Positions 10,604 to 21,290 of a stretch of 25,371 nucleotides of DNA are shown here, piece after piece; within the stretch, counting starts at the first letter, position 1, and each line of letters begins with the position of its first letter. The stretch is from Geosiphon pyriformis (Eukaryota; Glomeromycota; Glomeromycetes; Archaeosporales; Geosiphonaceae), in assembly GCA_016748015.1 (NCBI GenBank), contig JAAOMT010000416.1, positions 1 through 25,371 of the forward strand, in the 5' to 3' direction. Both the position numbers and the translations under genes were made by a program. The notes beneath the pieces are model-generated. The model had not been told where the DNA came from. It saw only the letters and a program-made list of their open reading frames with translations, and did not search any database.

Positions 10604-11300
10604 TATGATTATTTCCCAAAACATTCAACAATTATCTCAAAATTAATGTTAGCTTTAAAAACACTTCCTGACTTATCTATAACAATTAATAAAAGTTAAA
10701 TGAATTTTATCTAAAAAAAAACTATAACACTAGTAGTACATAATTCTCAGAATTATTATTCTTATAGAAGAAACACAAAAAGTTATTTTGAAAGTTATTT
10801 ACCAGAACTTTTAAAGCAAGCTCTAAAAAAAATTTTTTAATTTTTTCTATTAATATTTTACCAAATACCACAATCTAACAAAAACTTTTACTATTTCTCA
10901 ATGAACAAAACAATAACCATACTCCTATTTATAGACATTTTTATATTGAAAGAATACTTTATAAACAAAAACTAGAACTTGAAACAACAAACTTCATTTT
11001 TGAAGTTATACAAAAACAAATTCACAACAAATCAAGACAGCAGCTGGACTAACAAATATTTGCTACAAACTTAGAGCAGCTCTTAAACTTTATGATTTAT
11101 TTAATACTTGTGAAAATATCTTACAAAATCCAATACTTCAACCAATGAAAATACAATACATTGACAAACTTACAAAACTAAAATTTCAACAATTTTCAGA
11201 CCAAATTACTACAATTATTTTGGATCACTATCTCAATATTACAGATAGTACTTGAACTTTAATGGAGCTCAGTTTTGAGAAGAAAATTATGTTACTAGTA
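10604..11300 (+). pseudogene. Element B: unrecognised extra reading frame after integrase
   Basis: A decayed reading frame of about 220 codons follows integrase on the same strand and ends at the polypurine tract. It starts at an ATG at 10604 (MIISQNIQQLSQ). After a shift it continues from 10646 (MLALKTLPDLSI) to about 10840. It goes on from 10858 in another frame to about 11030, with one TAA where Gln fits, and finishes from 11037 to 11300 (NICYKLRAALKLYDLFNT, then a Leu/Gln/Thr-rich helical part). The long open pieces joined by few shifts suggest a real former protein. It looks soluble and mostly helical; I see no signal peptide or membrane segment, so it is not evidently an envelope protein. 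I do not recognise the family. Confidence 0.5.
11275..11286 (+). promoter_or_regulatory. Polypurine tract of element B
   Basis: TTGAGAAGAAAA lies just before the 3' LTR, whose first bases would be TGTTAC at 11290. A purine tract at this place primes plus-strand DNA synthesis. Confidence 0.55.
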
Positions 11301-11503
11301 AAATATTCGTTATTAATTAGCATGAAATTACTCTTCTAATTTCTAGCATTAATTAATATATATTATTATTATTTCAATTATTACTTATTAATTAATTAAA
11401 TTATCAAATATTATCATTCAAAAAATAACCTAATTTGTACCATAAAAATTAAGATAATTAAATTACACAATACTTTAAACTATTTAATATTCAAAAATTC
11501 GCC

Positions 11504-11584
11504 GAAATTAGTAGAAATTGGCTGAAATAATCAATAGTTTGTAGAAATAATTTGTAGTTTGCTGAAATGTATTTTTAGTTTACC
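11504..11584 (+). repeat. Four 20-bp U3 iterons in the 3' LTR of B
   Basis: Copies start at 11504, 11524, 11544 and 11564. All four begin GAAAT, and a typical copy is GAAATAATTTGTAGTTTGCT. This copy is more regular than the one in the 5' LTR and should be used as the reference. Confidence 0.7.
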
Positions 11585-11639
11585 AAAATTATAGCAAAGA
11601 GAAAAGTGCAAGTTTAAAGACTAGTACTATAGCAAGTTG

Positions 11640-11647
11640 TATAAAAG
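11640..11647 (+). promoter_or_regulatory. Putative TATA box of element B 3' LTR
   Basis: TATAAAAG again precedes the small inverted repeat AGAAG/CTTCT. It is the same arrangement as at 2747. Confidence 0.55.
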
Positions 11648-12228
11648 AAGAACTTCTCTTTTTAAGAAAATGTATCTTATTTTAAATATTTTAATTAAAA
11701 CAAATTATCTCTTATACATTCTTACAAAATCATATAAAAATTAAATATTCAAAACCAAATTCTTAATTATTATACTTGAAATTTACAAAACCCAACTAAT
11801 GTTTTGAAATTGATTAGCTACTAATTTCAATAATTTGTTAGTAACTCCAGATCTGAATAGAAAATGTTTTTCTTGACAACATTTTATTTCTTTTATATTT
11901 CTTTTATTTTTTTTTACTTTTCTTATTATAATTTTTAGAATAGCTTACAGATGAGATTCTTGTAAAAGAGTTGACTTTTATAGCAAAATAACTATACATT
12001 TTTAGTGAGCTTTCAAATGAGCAATTTCTAAAAAAAAGTTGATGTTTATTACAATATAACTACATAAAATAACTGATATAAAATTGGCCATTCTACTTAT
12101 AAGTCTAGCAGTTCAAATTATAGAAAATAATTTAAAGCTAAATTCAGTTATCAAAGATCTAACTACTTCCAGAAAACATGAATTCACAGTCAACAGGCAT
12201 TAAAAACATTCAAAAACCTTTAATAACA

Positions 12229-12600
12229 CCCATCATTAAGATTACACAAATTAAATTCATGAAATAAATATACCTAAAACCTAAATTTCTAGAACTATTT
12301 AAGACTTTTAGTAATATTATTTCCAAATTTTTGCTTTTAAATTAATGTTAATCTTTTGTGGTTAGTATATATATCAAATTTTTAACTTAAATAATCTTTT
12401 TATTTAATAATAGCTTAGTAAATAGCTAAATGTTTTAATACTAAAATGTCATAGTTTTTTTTAGCTGGACTTAAACTTTTGTTAACATATGTTACTAAAT
12501 GTTTTTGTTTATTCAATTTTTTTGTAATAGTATTATTTTTAATAGTAATAATGAATAGTTTGCTGTAATTTAAGTAGATTAATATTGAAATTTAAATAAG
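12229..12600 (-). pseudogene. pol: Element C RNase H (truncated)
   Basis: On the minus strand the pattern VTYVNKSLSPAKKNYDILVL lies near 12420-12500. It corresponds to the V-x-Y-x-S-x-x-L-S-x-A-E-x-N-Y block of gypsy RNase H. DIYTNHKRL follows near 12345-12375, where T-D-H-K-x-L is expected (Asp to Asn, His kept). Stops are at likely Gln or Trp sites. The domain runs into the 3' LTR of B at 12228 and is lost beyond it. Confidence 0.7.
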
Positions 12601-13700
12601 CTTTCTTCTTAATATATTAAAAGCTTCTTGTTGTTTTTCAGTTTATTTATATTTGGTATTTTTTGCTTAAAACTAATATAATAATTAAGCCAGTTTAGAA
12701 AATTTTGAATAAAACAATAATAATATTTAGTAAATTTCAAAAATACACTTAATTTTGTTAAGTTTATTAGTATTAAAAAGTTTTTAATTATCTTAATTTT
12801 ATTTGAATCTATTTTAATGTCATTTTTGTTTATAATATATTCCAAAAACTTAAATTCAGTTTTTTCAAAAAAATACTTAGTTGTATTTAATTTTAGTTCT
12901 GTTTTTCTTAATCTTTTAAACACTTATTGAAAATAGTATAGATAATTATCAAATGTTTTAAAAAATACATTGGTATTATTTAATTAAACTACTATTAATT
13001 TCCATAATAATTTAGTATAAACAATTTTTATTAGTCATTAAAAAATAGCTGGAATATTAATTAAGCCAAAAAACATAATATCAAATTTAAAATTCTTTTT
13101 TTTGATAGTAAATGCTATCTTTTTTTTGTTGGCTGAATTTATAACTACTTGCCAATAACTATTGTCTAAATCCAATATAGAAAACTATTTTTTTCCTTTG
13201 AAAATATCAAATAATTTTTGAATTTGTGAAATTAAATAACTGTTTCTATAAATAATACTGTTAAGTTTTTTAAATCTACACAAAAACAAATTTTTTCATT
13301 CTTTTTTCAGATGAATACTACTGATAATAATTATAAATTTATTAATAGTTAAATTAATCTATTGTTTAACATATAGTTAATTTTTTGACAAATGATTTCA
13401 TGGCTAATAAATAATATTTAATATGTTTTTTGTTTAATTAATATTATATCTTTAGTTTTAATCTCATATTAAGTAGTAGCTTAATTTAAATACTTTAAAA
13501 TAAGTTTAAGTTTTCCAAGTTTATTTGTTTTAATTGTTTTGAATATAACAAATAGCATTTTTTTTATTCATAGATAGTCTGTAATATAATGTTTACATAT
13601 TCACAAAGTTGTGAAAAATCTGAAATAATAATTGGTAATTGATTCTTAACTTTAGTATTAAGTATTCAATAATAATCTTATTTAATATTTCTATTGAGTT
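12601..13700 (-). pseudogene. pol: Element C reverse transcriptase
   Basis: The longest open piece is 12609-12923 (minus). It has FKRLRKTELKLNTTKYFF, FKFLEYIINKNDIKIDSNKI and LTKLSVFLKFTKYYYCFIQN, the thumb and connection blocks of Ty3/gypsy RT. Upstream are a segment with FCVDFKNLNSI (near 13255-13290) and SYWQV near 13150, with a preceding L-D-L-D in place of L-D-L-x-S-G. The catalytic box near 12980 has lost Tyr to a stop and both Asp to Asn. The part near 13560-13640 (SDFSQLCEYVNII) belongs to the dUTPase-RT linker. The enzyme is dead. Confidence 0.8.
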
Positions 13701-13920
13701 TTTAATTATATTGTGTATTAAGATCTTGATGTATTTATGATTTTTGGATAATATATATAGATTAATAATAGCAATTTTTCTTGAGTCACAAATAATGAAT
13801 TTAACTTCAAAAATCTGGAATTAATCTTTTACTTTTTTTTCTCTAATTAATATGTGCAGATTATATGATAGAATAGAAATTGATTAATAAATGAAAATAA
13901 TTTTTCCATAATTAATTGTT

Positions 13921-14340
13921 TTTTTTTGTCATATTAACTGATATCTCTACTCTTTTTGTTAATTCAAATCTATTTATCTTTTGTGCTATTATTTTTAATT
14001 CTTTTTTTGTTTTTATTGATACTAATTGAACTATTTTTACCAAAAACAATAATATTGTTTGTTATTTTTTATTGAATTTAATGATATATGCTTTTTCTAA
14101 TTTATTTTGTACTATTAATATAATATTTTTTACATATTTTGTGTAAATTATTTCTCTTTTAATATTAATTTTTTTCTTTTTTAAATTAGATTAGATGTTA
14201 ATTGTATTATTGTTGTTGTTAAAATTTCTAGTGCTAATTTTAAATCTATGCTAGTGTATAAATAAGATTTTAATTTGATGACAGTTTTCTTGGAATATCT
14301 GATTAAACTCTACATTAGTATTATGTATGTATTCTAATAT
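13921..14340 (-). pseudogene. Element C dUTPase-like domain
   Basis: Reading leftward from about 14335, the minus strand encodes YIHNTNVEF (decayed motif 1, H-D-T-D-A-G-F-D-L type), then after one stop a Lys-rich decayed motif 2. Next is REIIYTKYVKNIILIVQNK (motif 3 region, Asp lost), and LLFLVKIVQLVSIKTKKEL follows the motif 4 position. The segment ends with a decayed motif 5 (INRFELTKR) and ISVNM. The order and spacing match element B, so both copies inherited the domain. It is one frame for most of its length, with stops at 14239, 14179 and one near 14070 (approximate). Confidence 0.65.
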
Positions 14341-14700
14341 AATATTTTTGTTATTATTATTAAACTATTTAAGTTTTTGCTCTCTTAAAAAATCTGAAAG
14401 TGTAATATATTGTTTGAAGTTTTTTTAAAGTTTTAATCATTATTATTGTTGTTGTTATTATAGATAATATTAAAATTAGTATTGTTATTATTATTAGAAT
14501 TTAAATTATAATTAAATTATAATTTAAATTCTAAAATGCATTTGTTAATTGGTTTTTTCTCTTTGAAAATTAAAATAATCATGCATAATTGTAAATTGTA
14601 AATAAAATCACAATTGTTATAATATTTAAAATCATTAAAAATAAAACAATGTTTATAAAGTCTAATATTTAATTATTTTAAATGTTGTTTTTATTCCTTT
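14341..14700 (-). pseudogene. Element C Asn-rich linker before dUTPase
   Basis: The minus strand has long runs of AAT codons (Asn), seen as ATT/TTA/TTG repeats near 14340-14360 and 14440-14500 on the + strand. This looks like a low-complexity, originally acidic or polar linker between the Cys-rich region and the dUTPase domain. No conserved motif is visible. Confidence 0.45.
14496..14532. repeat. Perfect 17-bp inverted repeat with 3-base loop
   Basis: AGAATTTAAATTATAAT is followed by TAA and then its exact reverse complement. It lies in the Asn-rich linker of element C and could form a hairpin or cruciform. It may simply come from AT-rich low complexity. Confidence 0.7.
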
Positions 14701-15260
14701 TAAATAGGTGTTAGATCTTGATAATATTTATAAAATTATTTTGGATCATTTATAATGTCAACAAATATATTTGAGTTTGAAATAAAAATGGGTTTAACAA
14801 ATTCTAATGAGTTGTTTTTAATTGCTAATATTTTATTAAATAACTCATTTTTAATTTTGGCATTTATTATTTGTCAAATTTTATCTTTATTATGTAGATA
14901 GTCATTTAAACATAAAAAAGCTCTGTTTTATACAATATTAAAAGATATTTCTCTGCTTATCTAGTTATTAATAAAAATTGTTTATTAATACAATATATTG
15001 TATATTTTTTCTTACTAAGAATGTCATTCTATATTTTTTTGTTAAGTGGTATTTTTTTATAAGTAAGACATAGTTTGTTGTCTTACTTTTTTTGTTATTT
15101 TGAGTATTCAAAGTGTTTTCAATGACATGTTTTACAATAGTAACAAGTATGTGTTTTATATTCTTCTTTTGAAAAGATATAAACTCTTATAAATAAAAGC
15201 TTTTTATTGCAGTTTTTGTATTTAAGTAGAATATAAAATGAATGTTTTCTTGGTTTTGGT
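14701..15260 (-). pseudogene. Element C Cys-rich region
   Basis: On the minus strand at about 15120-15150 the frame reads HTCYYCKTCHWKHFEYSK, with Trp as TGA. It has C-x2-C-x2-C-H and matches the block at 6076-6129 of element B. Downstream (leftward) the frame continues with many stops to the Asn-rich linker. The second Cys group seen in B is not clearly found here. The repeated presence of the motif in two elements supports a real conserved domain. Confidence 0.55.
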
Positions 15261-15479
15261 GTCAAATATAAGATAAATCAATTATTTGTCAGTTTTTTTA
15301 TGAAGATAGTAGCTTGAAATTTATTTGTTTTATTTTTTTTCAAGTAAGTATTAGTAGTAGTTTATTGTGTTTTTTCTTGGCTTATAATACTTGATAGACT
15401 TCTTAAGTAGGTTTTTTTCTTTCTTTTTCAAACTTAATTAATAACAGTTATTAAGTAGTGATAATTATTTTGAAATGAC

Positions 15480-15996
15480 TACAGATAGCTAAAACTCGAT
15501 TATGCTGTCCAGTATATATTAGTTAAAATTTTTGGGTGTTCTAGTTGAACACAATATTGATTTTGAATAATCAGTTATTATTAACTAAAACTTAATATTG
15601 TATGGCTTTCATAACTAAAACTTTAATTAACACAATAATATCATTAATTTCAAAAAGAAAGTTATTAATTTTGTCAATGAAAGTTTTTATTATTTTATTA
15701 GCAGTAATAATTTTAATGCTAGCAGCTTAATTAACTTAGTAATCTAATTTGTTTATGAGTTGTTATATAATAATACTATTTGCTAAACTATTATTAATAA
15801 TTAGTTTGATAAATTAACAATCAACTTTGACATTAGCATATATAATAATAATTGGTTTAATATTAAAGATGGCTTTACTAAAAAGAGATATTATTACTGA
15901 TTCTTTAAATTTAAAAGAGAATATTGTGACAAATAACTTATTTTCTATAATAATAGCAGATAGTATATTATTGTCAAGTGTTTTTTGGATTTTCAA
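15480..15996 (-). pseudogene. pol: Element C aspartic protease
   Basis: An open piece at 15814-15996 (minus) encodes the stretch before the protease, and the frame then continues through a TAA. The active site reads LIINNSLANSIII, where I-L-D-S-G-S-A-x-S-I-I is expected, so the catalytic Asp is Asn. Further on come AASIKIITANKIIKTFIDK and INNFLFEINDIIVLIKVLVM, close to the element B protease. The end is near 15480 (AICSHFKII). Gln and Trp positions carry stops. Confidence 0.7.
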
Positions 15997-16404
15997 GTTG
16001 TTGTATAGATTGTTTACTGAGATGGCTAAGAGATTTAAATAGCTCTAAAAATTCGGATTCTGAACTATTTATTTTTCAAATTTTTTGGATGTAATTTTGA
16101 TGGCTGGTTTAAAAAACTGAAGATTAGTTAATACATAATTATTGTTAATATTCTATTTTGTTAAGTGTAATTAATTTTTAGTCTTTAATTTCCATTGGTA
16201 ATTTGGATTAAAATCTGAATTTGTTGAAGTTAGTAATTAATAAATTATTAGTGCTAGTGTTTAATAAATTAAAAATAAGTATATTGGTTGTTATGTTATT
16301 TGAGAATAATAAAATTATTACTAATATTGTTCTAATAATAAATTACTGGCATAGTTCTGGGTTTGAAATCTGTAATTAAAGTTTTTATATTGATTTCTTG
16401 ATTA

Positions 16405-17900
16405 TAAATTATTTATTCTTAAATAACAGTCTGTTTTAATATGTCTTTATTTGTGTTAATAGTGGTAAATATATGTTTTTAGTTGTTATATTAATTTGCT
16501 AATAATGATAAAATGATTGATTAAAATTATGATTATAGTTTCTTGGATTATTGTAATATTAAAAAGACTGATAAATTGTCTAATTATTAACTAAGTATTT
16601 TTTAATCTTTTAATTGATTGCTTTGCCAAATTATTTTAATTTGGTATTCAATTCAGATAATCTATTCATTACTAAATTTATGGCTTAGATATGGTTGGTT
16701 TTGAGTTTAGTTAATTCAAAATCTCTGATATAAATAATTGTATTTTAAAGTGTATTTGAATATAATGACTGTATTTATTGTAATAAACTACAATATAATT
16801 CACAAATGAATTAATTCAAGATCTGTAATATTGTAAAGTAATTAGTGTTAATTGTTTAGATTTGTCACAAATTTTTGTAAAAACATTTCAAATAAGTAAT
16901 AACTGCTTCATTATTATTTTGTTTAATAATAGTAAAGCCAGTTAATAAGTAATTAATGCTATTATAATTACTAAAATACTATAGAAATACAGTTTTGAAT
17001 ATGTTAAAATTTTGAAATTTGTTTATAAAACTCTAATACAATAAATTGACAGTATTTTATAAAAAATAAAAAATTGCTTAAAAAGTTTTGGCATTATTCC
17101 AACTGTTATAATTGTTTTGGCTATATTATTAAACTAATATTATCTTTTTTACCTGTAAATTTTTTTAATTTGGTAATAAGTATGTATACTATTGGTACAA
17201 GTTATTATGATGGTTAAAAAATGGTTATTAGTGCAATTAGTGAATTAATTTAGATAACTGAAAATAAGTTTTGCTAAAAAATAAAAGTGGAGTTTAGATT
17301 GTTTAGGTTTTGCTAAGATTAAATAATTAAAATTTAGACTTCCAAGTTATTTGAAATCAGATTTTAATTATTAATTTCTTAATTATAATTATCATTTTCT
17401 TCTAATTTGGTTTCTGCTCAATTATTAATAGATCTAAAATTTAATTGAAATAACAGTAATTGAAGTTTTAATAATATTGTTGATTATAACTTAAATTCTT
17501 TAAAATAATTGTCATAAGTTTCTAATAACTTGGAATTTTTTGATTGTTTTAAAACAAAACTTTTGCAATAATTAATTTAACTGTTAATAATAATACAAAT
17601 TCTAATAGTATGTTGATAATACTTCTTGAAATATAATAGTACAATAAATGTATTAGAAAAATAACTCTAAATTTTTTCTAGTTTAGTAGTTATATTATTT
17701 TAAATATGTTTATTAATATTTATATCTTGTTTTTGTTTATAAATATAATTTAAAATTTTTGCTAAATGTATCTTTTAATTTTGCAATTAATTTTAATAAT
17801 AATTGTAGCAAAATTGTAATTTAATAGTAAGCTAATGTATTGAAATAATTCACTAAAGAAATTTTTTCTTACTGATTTCGAATCTGTTTGTTCTTTTAAA
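16405..17900 (-). pseudogene. gag: Element C gag
   Basis: This is the inverted counterpart of the element A gag. The alignment is clear at 16405-17000, including the C-terminal Lys/Asn-rich part and the zinc knuckle at about 16426-16470. The knuckle has lost both N-terminal Cys (one to Tyr, one to a stop), while His and the last Cys (C in KTDC) remain. The N-terminal half to about 17900 has many stops in all frames, and its start cannot be placed. Confidence 0.6.
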
Positions 17901-18097
17901 AATTATACAATTTTTTTATTAACATAAAAATTAAAAACTAATTTGGCTGGAAAATAATTGTTGTTTAATCTTAACTATTATTAATATTTTTAGAATAAAA
18001 ATTTGGCAAATTTTAAATAGTTTGTTTCTATTACTTTTGATTTTATTACTTTTCTGAATAATTGCTATTGGTATTGGTTTTCTGTTAAATTATATTT

Positions 18098-18111
18098 TAT
18101 AGGAAGCACTA
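18098..18111 (-). promoter_or_regulatory. Decayed primer binding site of element C
   Basis: On the minus strand TAGTGCT follows the LTR end by two bases. It corresponds to TGGTGCT in A and B with one G to A change. Confidence 0.5.
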
Positions 18112-18113
18112 AA

Positions 18114-18939
18114 TATTACAAATAATTATTTGGAGTGTTAAAATAAATAACAAATCTATAACTTGGTACTTAATAGTTATCAATAATAATAATTTCTAAA
18201 AATTTTAGTTGATTTTTTATACAATAAACAGAAATTCAAATTGGTTGTTTTTTTTGTGAATTTTTTTTTTTAGAATAATAGCTAATTTAATTTAACAGTT
18301 ATGTTCTTTTGATAAGCTATTCTTAAGTTTTTTACACTTGTTATACAGATTTTTTTACCAGATTATCCTAATATTAATTATTTATTGCTTAATTTTTTAA
18401 TCAATTAGTAAATCACAAAAAAATAAAAATAAAAAAAAATAAAAAAAATATGAAAAGAAATAAAAAATTAGTATTTTATTAATAATTATAATTAAGACCT
18501 ATTGATCTAATATAATTAAGTATTAGATTTTATCAGTATAGATTTTTAATAGTATGAATATAATTAATATTTTTTAATCAAGTAATGATAATATAAATTG
18601 AATAATAATAGATATTTTATTAATATAGATATAATTTTACTTCAAATTATAAGAAACTATCTTTTAAAGAGAAAAGTATTTGTTAACTATTAATTAATTG
18701 TTATTGTTTTGTCTTTTTTTGCTTTTAATATTTTTATTATATATATAATTTATATTATATAAGATCCTATATATTTCTACTCTTTTTTTATACTAGTTTT
18801 TAAAAATGTGTTATAATTTCTTAAAAATATGTTTATTCTTTAAAAATGTGTATATTTCTGTAAATATGCTTACTTATTAAGTACTATTTTTTTTATTGAT
18901 TTATTTTTACATTTAATTTTGTCTATTTTTCTAGCAACA
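18114..18939 (-). repeat. 5' LTR of element C
   Basis: It is the inverted counterpart of 1-759. On the minus strand it starts TGTTGCTAG at 18939 and ends GTAATA at 18114, that is TG...TA with the final CA decayed to TA. It carries four ~20-bp subrepeats near its start. It borders a minus-strand coding trace (D) at 18940. Confidence 0.78.
18797..18876 (-). repeat. Four ~20-bp subrepeats in the element C LTR
   Basis: Copies with TAAAAATGTG or a variant on the + strand start at 18801, 18822, 18841 and 18861, so the period is about 20 bases. The element A LTR has only about two copies near 66-100, which shows copy-number change between the two LTRs. Confidence 0.65.
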
Positions 18940-21290
18940 ACTTAAAATTATCCATATTATTAAGCTTAAATAAACACAAAATTTTAGAAACAAATAACTT
19001 TAAACAATAAAATTTAGAAGAATTAACATATTTTATTATACTTTTTGTTTTATACTTAGTTTTTAAAAGCATTGTATTAATAGCAAAAAATACTATTTAT
19101 AATAACAAAAACTATATATTATTAATATTATTTAAAATTTTATACTTATTAAAAACATTTATATATTAAAGAGCAAAATCTAAGAAAAATATCTTAAATT
19201 TGTTTCAAACTTTTTTATTAATACTTTTGACTACATACTTTTACTTATTTTTATTTATTTGTTTGTTTACAAAATTTAATTAAAAATATACTAAATTTCT
19301 TAAATTTATTTTTATAAATATAATAATAAGATTAATTACAAAAAATTTATTAGATTAATAAATATTATACTTAATTAAAAAATTGTGAAAATTATTATTT
19401 ATTAAAATAAAATCTATATACTTTTCAACTTTTTCGAATTTAATTATATAGAGTAATCACAAAAAAAAATTTATCAAAAAATTAAATTAATTCAAATTTT
19501 TAGGCTTTTTAAAATTGATATTATAGTTAGTACTATTTTTATTAAAGTTTTTATTCAAAATTACAAAAAAGCTATTGTTTATAATAATAACAACCAAAAA
19601 ATTAATCTAATAACATAAAATAATCTTTTGTTTAGTGTAGTTTTAGTATATAAACTAATAATAAAAATTAACAAAAGCTTTTTAAAAAAAAGATATAAAC
19701 ATATAAACTAATTAGCTATTTTTAAAACTTTATATATATGTCTAACTATATTATTGTTTAATATAATTACAATATTAAAATCCATGTAATTAGATTTAAA
19801 ACTTAAATTAAAGATTTTGATATTATTAAACTTTGGCCTATAATTTGGTTTTTAAAAGTATTGAAACCAAATAATATATTTTTTATGTCAATATATTATA
19901 TCTATCAGTTTAACAAAATTGTTAATTTCATAAATATTACACATAATAATTTTTCAAATATAATTGGTTATTAAAAAAATAAAATTTAGAAAACTATTAT
20001 TAAGAACCAAAAAATATAATCAAGCTAAAATATATAAATAAAACAGTTCAAAGCTAATAATTTAGATTCTAAATTATTAATTTTGACTACAAAAATTTGT
20101 TATTATTGAATAATAATTAAAAACCAAAGCTAACTAAACTATCAAATAAAAAAAACTTACAATATTTATATTAAATCCAATTATATTACTATTAGAAATA
20201 TTTAACATAGATTAAAAATAAAAAACAGATAATACAAAAGTTTTAACCAAAGCATTTTTATTAGAATTTATACCAAAAAAAAATATAACATATTACTATT
20301 AATTATTTAAGTTTATAATAAACTATTAAATATTAATAACTAAAAAATAAAAACCTGTTTTTTAACATAAAAATAAGCAAAATTAAACACTTTTTTATTA
20401 GAAATTGTTATTTAAATCTCTTTTGTAAAAAAAATACAGAAAATACAATCAAAATTTTTCTTAGATTCAAAATATACAGTTATATAATAAAACTTAATAT
20501 TAATAATAAACAACAAATTTATCAAACAGATTTTTTTTATATTATTTAATAAAACATCAAAGTTATAAGCTATAGTTTTTATAAACAGTATAAACAACAA
20601 TATTTTAACAAGACTAAAATAATTTTTTTTTTAAATATATTTATAAGAATTTTTTTAATAATTAGAATTCAATTTAAGCAAATTTTTGGTTTTTTAATAT
20701 TATTATTTATTATAATCTTGTTTTAAATTTTTTTTAAACATAAACAAAAATTTGATAATTTTTTCAAATTTTAAGGAAGTAGTAGTTTTTTTTAAAACTA
20801 TTTACTTTTGAAAAAAAATTTTAATGACTTGTATTTTTAACTGTTAAGAGATTAATATTCAAAGTAAAAAAATTTTTAATAGAGACTTTTATTTATGTTT
20901 TAACTATTTTTAAATTAATCCATTTTTTTTCTAAAGAAATATTGTAAAAAAAAAGAGTTTTTTTAATTTTTTTATGTTAAAATCAAAAAAACCAAAAAAA
21001 AGCTATATTTTAAATTAGTATTAATTTTTTTAGCTTTAAATATAATAATTGTTAAACCCAAAAAATAATTACTATTAGTATTTATAAAAATATTACTATT
21101 TTTACTATTATTAAACTTACTAACTATATTTGAATAAATATTATTTCAAGAACCAAGTTTGATCAGAAATATATTTTTTTTACTTATAAAATATTTATTA
21201 TTATCAACAAAAATTTTTTTTTGTAAAAAAAAACCATCAACAGAATTATAAAAAACTTTTTTTAATGTTTTTTAAACATGCTATTATTTG
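18940..21290 (-). pseudogene. D: decayed minus-strand reading frame of unknown family
   Basis: I do not recognise the protein. Several stretches are open on the minus strand with stops where Gln or Trp would fit. 20975-21268 has one TGA in about 98 codons and contains SVDGFFLQKKIFVDNN and LIKLGS. 20340-20600 contains NIKKICLINLLFIINIKFYY. 19461-19650 contains YNINFKKPKNLNQFNF if one stop is read as Gln. 18940-19446 has seven stops in about 168 codons and ends LNNMDNFKLL at the LTR edge. Sense-strand T-richness may inflate the hydrophobic look. It is cut by the element C LTR. It could be a transposase, a polyprotein or an endogenised viral gene; nothing decides between these. Confidence 0.42.

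Larger units (their letters stand above)
2416..12228 (+). mobile_element. Element B: near-complete decayed Ty3/gypsy LTR retrotransposon with dUTPase-like domain
   Basis: Two direct repeats of about 0.93 kb (2416-3349 and 11290-12228) bound an internal region with gag, protease, a Cys-rich region, a dUTPase-like domain, RT, RNase H and integrase in that order. RT before integrase is the Ty3/gypsy (Metaviridae) order. A primer binding site follows the left LTR and a purine tract precedes the right one. An extra reading frame lies after integrase. Total length is about 9.8 kb. In-frame stops, frameshifts and lost RT catalytic residues show it is dead. No convincing 5-bp target duplication is visible: the right flank begins CCCAT, the left flank ends near ACCAA. 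This fits the mismatched flanks (gag of A on the left, RNase H of C on the right). Confidence 0.88.
11290..12228 (+). repeat. 3' LTR of element B
   Basis: It is a direct repeat of the 5' LTR, with differences that are largely transitions. The start is set at TGTTAC after the purine tract, though clear homology to the left LTR begins only at about 11312. The end is set at AATAACA, a canonical CA. It carries the iteron array (11504-11584) and a TATA box (11640). The base after the end is already sequence of element C. Confidence 0.83.
12229..18939 (-). mobile_element. Element C: 5'-LTR, gag and most of pol of a decayed Ty3/gypsy element
   Basis: Read leftward from its LTR at 18114-18939, this element encodes gag, protease, a Cys-rich region, a dUTPase-like domain, RT and RNase H. 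It has the same domain order as B but belongs to the LTR family of A. It ends inside RNase H exactly where the 3' LTR of B ends, so integrase and the 3' LTR are missing. It is more decayed than B, and almost no open stretch exceeds 100 codons. Confidence 0.83.

Noticed and set aside
10604-11300. Envelope protein of a retrovirus-like element
   Set aside because: The position fits, but I see no signal peptide, cleavage site or transmembrane segment, so it is left as unknown.
15827-16042. 71-codon + strand open frame
   Set aside because: It is antisense to the protease-coding minus strand of element C (15814-15996), which has clear homology to element B.
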